From Actinomadura chibensis NBRC 106107 (GTDB lineage: Bacteria; Actinomycetota; Actinomycetes; Streptosporangiales; Streptosporangiaceae), in assembly GCF_001552135.1 (NCBI RefSeq), contig NZ_BCQP01000063.1, positions 1 to 64,000 of the forward strand: a stretch of 64,000 nucleotides of DNA, read 5' to 3'. A model generated the notes under the pieces. The model searched no databases and had not been told where the DNA came from. It worked only from the letters and a program-made list of their open reading frames with translations. The position numbers and the translations under genes were made by a program. This document shows, in pieces, positions 59,568-64,000 of this stretch (position 1 is the first letter of the stretch; each line of letters begins with the position of its first letter).

Positions 59568-60065
59568 ATGGACAGGGAGTGGGTGGTCGAGGAGAGCGTC
59601 GCCGTCGAGGCGGACGCGCGGACCGTGTACGCGGCGGTCGCCGATCCGCGCCGGATGGGCGAGTGGAGCCCCGAGGTGTTCGCCGCCTGGGTGCGCGGGC
59701 GCGCGATCAGGCCCGGGACCCGGTTCGTCGGCTTCAACCGCATCTCCTGGCGGGTGTGGTTCACCACCTGCCAGGTGACGGTCGCCGTGCCGGGCGAGGC
59801 GTTCGCGTTCCGCGTGACGGTCTTCGGGATCCCGACGGCGATCTGGGGCTACCGGATCGAGGACATCGCGGACGACCCGTCCGTCCCCCGGACGCGGCTC
59901 ACCGAGTACTGGGAGGACCTGCGGCGCGGCGGCCGGGGCGCGGCGTTCGCGGCGCTGCTCGGCAGGGTGTTCACGGGCGTCCCGGCGGAGCGCCGCGCGG
60001 CGGTGAACCGGGCGGGCATGCGCGCCACCCTCGGCCGGATCAAGGCGGCGCTCGAACGGTCCTGA
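59568..60065 (+). CDS. SRPBCC (START/Bet v1-like) family protein
   Basis: A 165-residue helix-grip protein. It starts EESVAVEADARTVYAAVADPRRMGEWSPEV, the typical first strand and helix of polyketide cyclase/dehydratase and SRPBCC proteins, and has FVGFNRISWRVWFTTCQVTVAV in the middle. A hydrophobic cavity is expected; the ligand is unknown. ATG 59568 follows GGGAGG. It may be cotranscribed with the HD-domain gene. No catalytic residues can be identified. Confidence 0.85.
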   Translation: MDREWVVEESVAVEADARTVYAAVADPRRMGEWSPEVFAAWVRGRAIRPGTRFVGFNRISWRVWFTTCQVTVAVPGEAFAFRVTVFGIPTAIWGYRIEDIADDPSVPRTRLTEYWEDLRRGGRGAAFAALLGRVFTGVPAERRAAVNRAGMRATLGRIKAALERS

Positions 60066-60110
60066 CCGGCGCCCGCGCTCGCGCCGCCGTGAACGCCGGG
60101 CGGACCGAAT

Positions 60111-60156
60111 AAGCTGTCTCCTTCGCCCCTTCGGGGTGCCGGGGACGTTCCCCGGC
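60111..60156 (+). promoter_or_regulatory. Promoter and tandem-hairpin leader of the HelD/HelR gene
   Basis: TAAGCT (60111-60116) is a likely -10 box. Just downstream are CCCC-TTC-GGGG (60126-60136) and a 19-nt dyad GCCGGGGA-CGT-TCCCCGGC (60138-60156, perfect 8-bp arms). A GAGGAG ribosome binding site follows before ATG 60184. The layout suggests leader-based control. Rifamycin-inducible helR genes are known to carry a palindromic element upstream, but identity with that element cannot be judged here. Confidence 0.5.
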
Positions 60157-60183
60157 CACGCACACGCGCGAGGAGCAGCCTGC

Positions 60184-62679
60184 ATGGCGTCCCAGGTCAA
60201 CGGGCGGCCGACCGGTCCAGACGGCACGGTGAAGGACCGCGAGATCGCCGCCGAGCAGCGCTACGTCGACATGGCCTACGCCCGGCTGGAGGAGATGCGC
60301 GCGGACGCCCAGGCCATGATCCGCGAGGGCTACCGGCAGTCGCTCGCCGGGACCAAGGGCTCCCTGGTGGACCGGGACGCCATGGTCCACCAGGCGGCGC
60401 TGCGCGCCCAGGCGCTGGACGTCGCCGACGACGGCCTCGTGTTCGGCCGCCTCGACCTCGCCCCCGGCGAGCAGGAGACCGGCGAGACGCGCTACATCGG
60501 CCGGATCGGCGTGCGCACCAGCGAGCACGACTCGCTCGTGATCGACTGGCGGGCGCCCGCCGCCGAGGACTTCTACCGCGCCACCCCGGAGGACCCGCGC
60601 GGCGTCGTCCGCCGCCGCGTCCTGCACTCGCGCGGCCACACCGTCGTCGACCTGGAGGACGACCTCCTCGACCCGGACGCCGCCGACGGCATGACGATCG
60701 TCGGCGACGGCGCGTTCCTCGCCTCCCTCGCCCGCGCCCGCGAGGGCGCGATGCGCGACATCGTCGCGACGATCCAGCGCGAGCAGGACGAGGTGATCCG
60801 CGCCCCCGTCGACGGGACGGTCCTCGTCCGCGGCGCGCCCGGCACCGGCAAGACGGCCGTGGCCCTGCACCGGGTGGCCTACCTGCTGTTCCGGCACCGC
60901 CGCCGGTTCGGCTCGCGGGGCGTGCTGGTCGTCGGCCCGAACCCGCGCTTCACCGCCTACATCGAGCGGGTGCTGCCGTCCCTCGGCGAGGGCTCGGCGG
61001 CGCTGCGCTCGCTCGGCGACCTGGTGGAGGGCGCGGCGGCGACCGTCCACGACCCGCCGCGGCTCGCCCGCGCCAAGGGCGCGGAGGCGATGGCGACCGT
61101 GCTGCGGCGCGCCGTGGCCGACCATCCGCCGGGCGCGCCGGACGAGCTGCGCGTCGTGTTCAAGGGCGTCGTCGTGCGGCTCGACCGGCCCCGCCTCGAC
61201 CGGATCAGGAACGACGTCCACCGGCGCAGCCGGGGCAGCGTCAACGCCGCCCGCGGCCGGGCCGCGACGATGCTCCTGGACGCCCTCTGGCGGCGCTTCA
61301 CCGACGTCGGCGGCCCGGAGGCGGCCGAGGCGGCGGAGGGCGCCGAGGCGGGCCTGTGGAACGCGATCCTTGCCGCCGACGGCCTCGCCGCGCTCGACGA
61401 GGAGCCCGCGCGCGACGGCGGCGGGGGCGGCGACCCGAAGCGCGAGCAGTTCGACGCCCGCGTCCGCGAGCAGCGCGCGTTCACCGACTTCCTGGTCGCC
61501 TGGTGGCCGCTGCGCCGCCCGCTGGACGTGCTGCGCTCGCTCGCCGACCCGGCCCGGCTGCGCCGCGCCGCCGGGCGCGACCTCGACCGCGCCGACGTCG
61601 CCGCGCTCGCCGCGTCCTGGGCCGGGGACGCGCCGCTCAGCTACCAGGACATCGCCCTCCTCGACGAGCTGGACGCGCTGCTCGGGTCGCCGCCCCGGCC
61701 GTCCGCGCGCCGCCGCGCCGCCGCCGAGGACGACCCGTTCGTCGTGGACGGCGTCAACATCATCACCGGCGAGGAGGTCGCCGACGACGCGTGGGAGCCC
61801 GAGATGCGGGAGCTCACCACGTCGATGGAGCGGCTCGAACGGTCCCGGCGCGTGGACGACGGCGTGGTCGAGGAGCGTCCCGAGTACGCCCACATCGTCG
61901 TCGACGAGGCGCAGGACCTCTCCCCCATGCAGTGGCGGATGCTCGGCCGCCGGGGCCGCCAGGCCAGCTGGACGATCGTCGAGGACCCGGCCCAGAGCGC
62001 CTGGGAGGACCTCGACGCCGCCCGGCGGGCGATGGAGGCGGCGCTCGGCGGGGAGCGGCCGTCGTCGAAGTCCCGGCGGCGGCGCGGCGGCGGGCGCAAG
62101 CCGGCCCCGCGCGCCCGGCACGACTACGAGCTGACGACGAACTACCGCAACTCGACCGAGATCGCGGCCGTGTCCGCGCGCGTGCTGGCGCTGGCGCTGC
62201 CCGAGGCGCGCCCGGCGCGGGCCGTCCGGACGTCGGGCATCGAGCCGGTCGTCCGCGTCGTCGCCGAGAGCGGGCTCGCGGACGCGGCGCGGGCGGCGGC
62301 CGAGGAGCTGGTCGGGCAGGTGGAGGGCACGATCGGGGTGATCGTCCCGCTGCCGCCCGAGGAGTCGGGCGGGCGGCCGAGCGAGCAGCCGAGCCTGTTC
62401 GACGCGCCCGCGCCCGCGCCCGACGAGCCCGCCGCCGCGTGGACGCGGGGCGTCCTCGCCCGGATCGGCGCCGGGCTGCCCGAGCGCGTGCAGGTGCTGA
62501 ACGTCCTGGAGGCGAAGGGCCTGGAGTTCGACGCGGCCGTGATCGTCGCGCCGGAGACGGTGGCCGCGCAGTCGCCGCGCGGGCTGCGCGTGCTGTACGT
62601 GGCGGTGTCGCGGGCGACGCAGCGGCTGACCGTCCTCACCGCCGACCCGACGTGGCGCGGCACGCTCCTCGAAGACTGA
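60184..62679 (+). CDS. HelD/HelR-family RNA polymerase recycling ATPase
   Basis: An 831-residue superfamily-1 UvrD-like ATPase. The N-terminal coiled-coil arm (about 15-70, EQRYVDMAYARLEEMRADAQ) enters the RNA polymerase secondary channel. VIDWRAPAAEDFYRA and the Walker A GAPGTGKTAVALHR (about 218-231) follow, then the Walker B HIVVDEAQDLSPMQW and the C-terminal VLEAKGLEFDAAVIVAP and LYVAVSRATQRL. HelD proteins clear stalled RNA polymerase; the HelR subgroup also displaces rifamycins. A charged insert of about 45 residues (KSRRRRGGGRKPAPRAR region) and Ala/Glu-rich inserts make it longer than usual. Which subgroup applies needs alignment. Confidence 0.9.
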   Translation: MASQVNGRPTGPDGTVKDREIAAEQRYVDMAYARLEEMRADAQAMIREGYRQSLAGTKGSLVDRDAMVHQAALRAQALDVADDGLVFGRLDLAPGEQETGETRYIGRIGVRTSEHDSLVIDWRAPAAEDFYRATPEDPRGVVRRRVLHSRGHTVVDLEDDLLDPDAADGMTIVGDGAFLASLARAREGAMRDIVATIQREQDEVIRAPVDGTVLVRGAPGTGKTAVALHRVAYLLFRHRRRFGSRGVLVVGPNPRFTAYIERVLPSLGEGSAALRSLGDLVEGAAATVHDPPRLARAKGAEAMATVLRRAVADHPPGAPDELRVVFKGVVVRLDRPRLDRIRNDVHRRSRGSVNAARGRAATMLLDALWRRFTDVGGPEAAEAAEGAEAGLWNAILAADGLAALDEEPARDGGGGGDPKREQFDARVREQRAFTDFLVAWWPLRRPLDVLRSLADPARLRRAAGRDLDRADVAALAASWAGDAPLSYQDIALLDELDALLGSPPRPSARRRAAAEDDPFVVDGVNIITGEEVADDAWEPEMRELTTSMERLERSRRVDDGVVEERPEYAHIVVDEAQDLSPMQWRMLGRRGRQASWTIVEDPAQSAWEDLDAARRAMEAALGGERPSSKSRRRRGGGRKPAPRARHDYELTTNYRNSTEIAAVSARVLALALPEARPARAVRTSGIEPVVRVVAESGLADAARAAAEELVGQVEGTIGVIVPLPPEESGGRPSEQPSLFDAPAPAPDEPAAAWTRGVLARIGAGLPERVQVLNVLEAKGLEFDAAVIVAPETVAAQSPRGLRVLYVAVSRATQRLTVLTADPTWRGTLLED

Positions 62680-62700
62680 GCGAGGACCGGGCTCCGCCCG

Positions 62701-62826
62701 GGACGACGCGAAGACCGTGCCTGCCGTCGCCTCATCGGCCTCGGCGGCGGCACGCGGGCGGTCGCGGTGGCCGCGCCCGGCCACACGCCGGGCAGTGTCG
62801 CGGTCCACGTCCCGGACGAGGGATGA
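62701..62826 (+). pseudogene. Remnant of a metallo-beta-lactamase-fold protein
   Basis: A frame read from 62701 and ending at TGA 62824-62826 contains VAAPGHTPGSVAVHVPDEG, matching the conserved PGHTPGS strand-loop (metal-ligand His) of MBL-fold hydrolases. The N-terminal HxHxDH half and the C-terminal half are missing, and the codons before residue 15 are not recognisable. The piece is too short to fold, so it is a decayed fragment between the HelD gene and the TetR gene. Confidence 0.5.
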
Positions 62827-62856
62827 GATCCCGTCCGGCCGGGTTACCCTGACGTC

Positions 62857-62890
62857 GTCCCGTTAACGGACATCGTCCCTTTTGACGGAC
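62857..62890. promoter_or_regulatory. Two tandem operator-like repeats before the TetR gene
   Basis: GTCCCGTTAACGGAC (62857-62871) and GTCCCTTTTGACGGAC (62875-62890) share GTCCC...ACGGAC with an 18-bp period, about two helical turns. The first contains the palindrome CCGTTAACGG. A -10-like TACCCT lies at 62844-62849 and the ribosome binding site (GGAG) touches the second site. This is the expected pattern of an autoregulated TetR promoter. Confidence 0.6.
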
Positions 62891-62898
62891 GGAGATCC

Positions 62899-63540
62899 AT
62901 GAGCGGCCGGAATCCCGCGCCCAGGCGCAGCTACGGCGGCCGTTCGGCCGAGGAGCGCCGCGCCGAGCGGCGGGGGCGCCTGCTGGCCGCCGGCCTGGAA
63001 CTGTTCGGCACCCGCGGCTACGCCGCCACGTCCATCGAACGGCTGTGCGCGACGGCGAGCGTGTCCACCCGCAACTTCTACGAGGAGTTCTCCGGTCGCG
63101 AGGAGCTGCTCACGGCGCTGCACCGCGACATCAACGAGCGCGCCGCCGAGGCCCTGTCCGGCGCCTACGCCGAGGCCGCGGACGCGGGCCTCGCGGCGCG
63201 GGTGGAGCGCGCCGTCCGCGCGTTCATCACCGTCACCGCCAGCGACCCGCGCTGGGCGCGGATCGCGTTCGTCGAGGTCATCGGGGTGAGCGCCGGGCTG
63301 GAGCGGCACCGCCTGACCTGGCGCGGCCGGTGGGAGGACACCCTCCTCGCCATGACCCGCGAGGCCGTCGACCGGGGCGAGGCCGTCGACCGCGACTACC
63401 GCCTCACCATGATCGCCGTGATCGGCGCGGTGAACAGCCTCGTCCACCACTGGTCGGCCCGCGGCCAGGACATCCCCCTCGACGACGTCACCGCCGAGTT
63501 GACCCGCCTCATCCTGGCCGTGCTGACCCAGCCGGACTAG
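62899..63540 (+). CDS. TetR-family transcriptional regulator
   Basis: A 213-residue TetR regulator. The N-terminal helix-turn-helix (about 22-72) reads RRGRLLAAGLELFGTRGYAATS, then CATASVSTRNFYEEFSGREEL, the latter with the recognition helix. The C-terminal domain (about 85-213) is all-helical with a hydrophobic pocket and a C-terminal dimer helix. The target is unknown. Two operator-like repeats in its own promoter indicate autoregulation. Its stop codon overlaps that of the convergent glycosyltransferase gene by 3 bp. Confidence 0.92.
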   Translation: MSGRNPAPRRSYGGRSAEERRAERRGRLLAAGLELFGTRGYAATSIERLCATASVSTRNFYEEFSGREELLTALHRDINERAAEALSGAYAEAADAGLAARVERAVRAFITVTASDPRWARIAFVEVIGVSAGLERHRLTWRGRWEDTLLAMTREAVDRGEAVDRDYRLTMIAVIGAVNSLVHHWSARGQDIPLDDVTAELTRLILAVLTQPD

Positions 63541-64000
63541 ATGATGGGCGGGCGGCCCGTTCTCGTCATGCGCCAGGCGGTCGCGTAGGAGATCGGGCGG
63601 CGCGGGCCCGCCGGTTTGCGCCAGCCTTCCACGAAGCCCTTGAACCACGGCTTGAGCGCGCTCGGCCGCCGCTCCCGCAGGACGGTCATCCCGATCCACA
63701 CCGCCAGGTAGGTGAGGGCGAGCGGCCAGGGCAGGTTGCGTCGCGCGAGCCACACGCGGTTGCGCGCGTTGTACCGGTAGAACATGTCGTGCCGCGTCGG
63801 CAGCACGGACGGGTGGAACATCACCGCCGAGGCGTCGTACACGATGCGGTAGCCCGCGTTGAGGATCTGCCAGGCGAGGTCGGTCTCCTCGTGGGCGTAG
63901 AAGAAGTCCTCGGGGAGGCCGCCGCCCGCCTCGTAGGCGGCGCGCCGGATCGCGCACGCGCCGCCGAGGAACGTGGTGACGGGCGAGGAGCGCTCCGGGT
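63537..64000 (-). CDS. GT2-family glycosyltransferase, C-terminal part (5' end outside window)
   Basis: An open minus-strand frame enters from the right edge and stops at TAG 63539-63537, giving 153 residues. It contains FLGGACAIRRAAYEAGGG, then the GT2 acceptor-site motif PEDFFYAHEETDLAWQIL, and VYDASAVMFHPSVLPTRHDM. It ends with a helix (LALTYLAVWIGMTVLRE) that may touch the membrane and a basic tail. This is the C-terminal half of a rhamnosyltransferase-type (WbbL/GlfT-like) GT2 enzyme. The donor-binding half is missing, so specificity cannot be assigned. Confidence 0.87.
   Translation of the reverse strand, partial: PERSSPVTTFLGGACAIRRAAYEAGGGLPEDFFYAHEETDLAWQILNAGYRIVYDASAVMFHPSVLPTRHDMFYRYNARNRVWLARRNLPWPLALTYLAVWIGMTVLRERRPSALKPWFKGFVEGWRKPAGPRRPISYATAWRMTRTGRPPII

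Noticed and set aside
1..64000. tRNA, rRNA, CRISPR, IS elements, phage genes, antibiotic biosynthetic core enzymes
   Set aside because: None was found. There are no transposase, integrase, PKS or NRPS motifs and no tRNA-like cloverleaf ends.

Overview
The window is very GC-rich with short intergenic gaps, GTG/TTG starts and many 4-bp ATGA/GTGA overlaps. It carries WhiB, BldC, XRE-DUF5753/DUF397, LCP and coenzyme F420 genes. This points to a filamentous actinomycete. The mix of teichoic-acid-type polymerases and gene order suggests the Streptosporangiales/Thermomonosporaceae (Actinomadura-like), but that is an inference. No rRNA, tRNA, CRISPR array, IS element or prophage was seen.

Region 1 (1-13.3 kb): a protein tail, a DesK/LuxR-type two-component pair, then a minus-strand block of housekeeping genes. 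The block is a CDF metal exporter, a PGI/PMI-type SIS isomerase, a Trm112-like protein, phosphomannomutase, DUF3499, a divergent zincin-like protein, DUF5719, a giant GT2 membrane glycosyltransferase and WhiB. The order follows the manB-whiB-fbiAB neighbourhood known from mycobacteria and streptomycetes, but no manA is present. Region 2 (13.3-19.6 kb): a membrane protein with a prion-like Gln/Tyr tail, then fbiA-fbiB-fbiC for F420 biosynthesis, ending against a BldC-like regulator. Region 3 (19.6-25.5 kb): accessory regulation, with an HATPase, an XRE-DUF5753 protein and two tandem DUF397 proteins, followed by a YwqG-like protein, a LysR regulator with a divergent small membrane protein, and an AlkA-type glycosylase.

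Region 4 (25.5-57 kb): a large envelope glycopolymer locus. It has a mannose-1-phosphate guanylyltransferase, many GT2 and GT4 enzymes, a methyltransferase, an LPG-synthase-like flippase with thioredoxin, a GT-C-like membrane protein, a TIGR03089 protein, an LCP ligase and two acyltransferases. It also has two GT2-TagF fusions, a CDP-alcohol phosphotransferase, and wecB and wecC for UDP-ManNAcA. The simplest reading is synthesis and wall attachment of a phosphodiester-linked, acylated, ManNAcA-containing polymer.

Region 5 (57-64 kb): a PQQ-propeller membrane protein, a stand-alone alarmone-hydrolase-like HD protein, an SRPBCC protein, a HelD/HelR-type RNA polymerase recycling factor with a hairpin leader, a metallo-beta-lactamase remnant, a TetR regulator with two operator-like repeats, and the 3' part of a GT2 gene running off the edge. 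A recurrent signal is a TANNNT -10 box 5-9 nt before the start codon of at least nine genes, implying leaderless transcripts.
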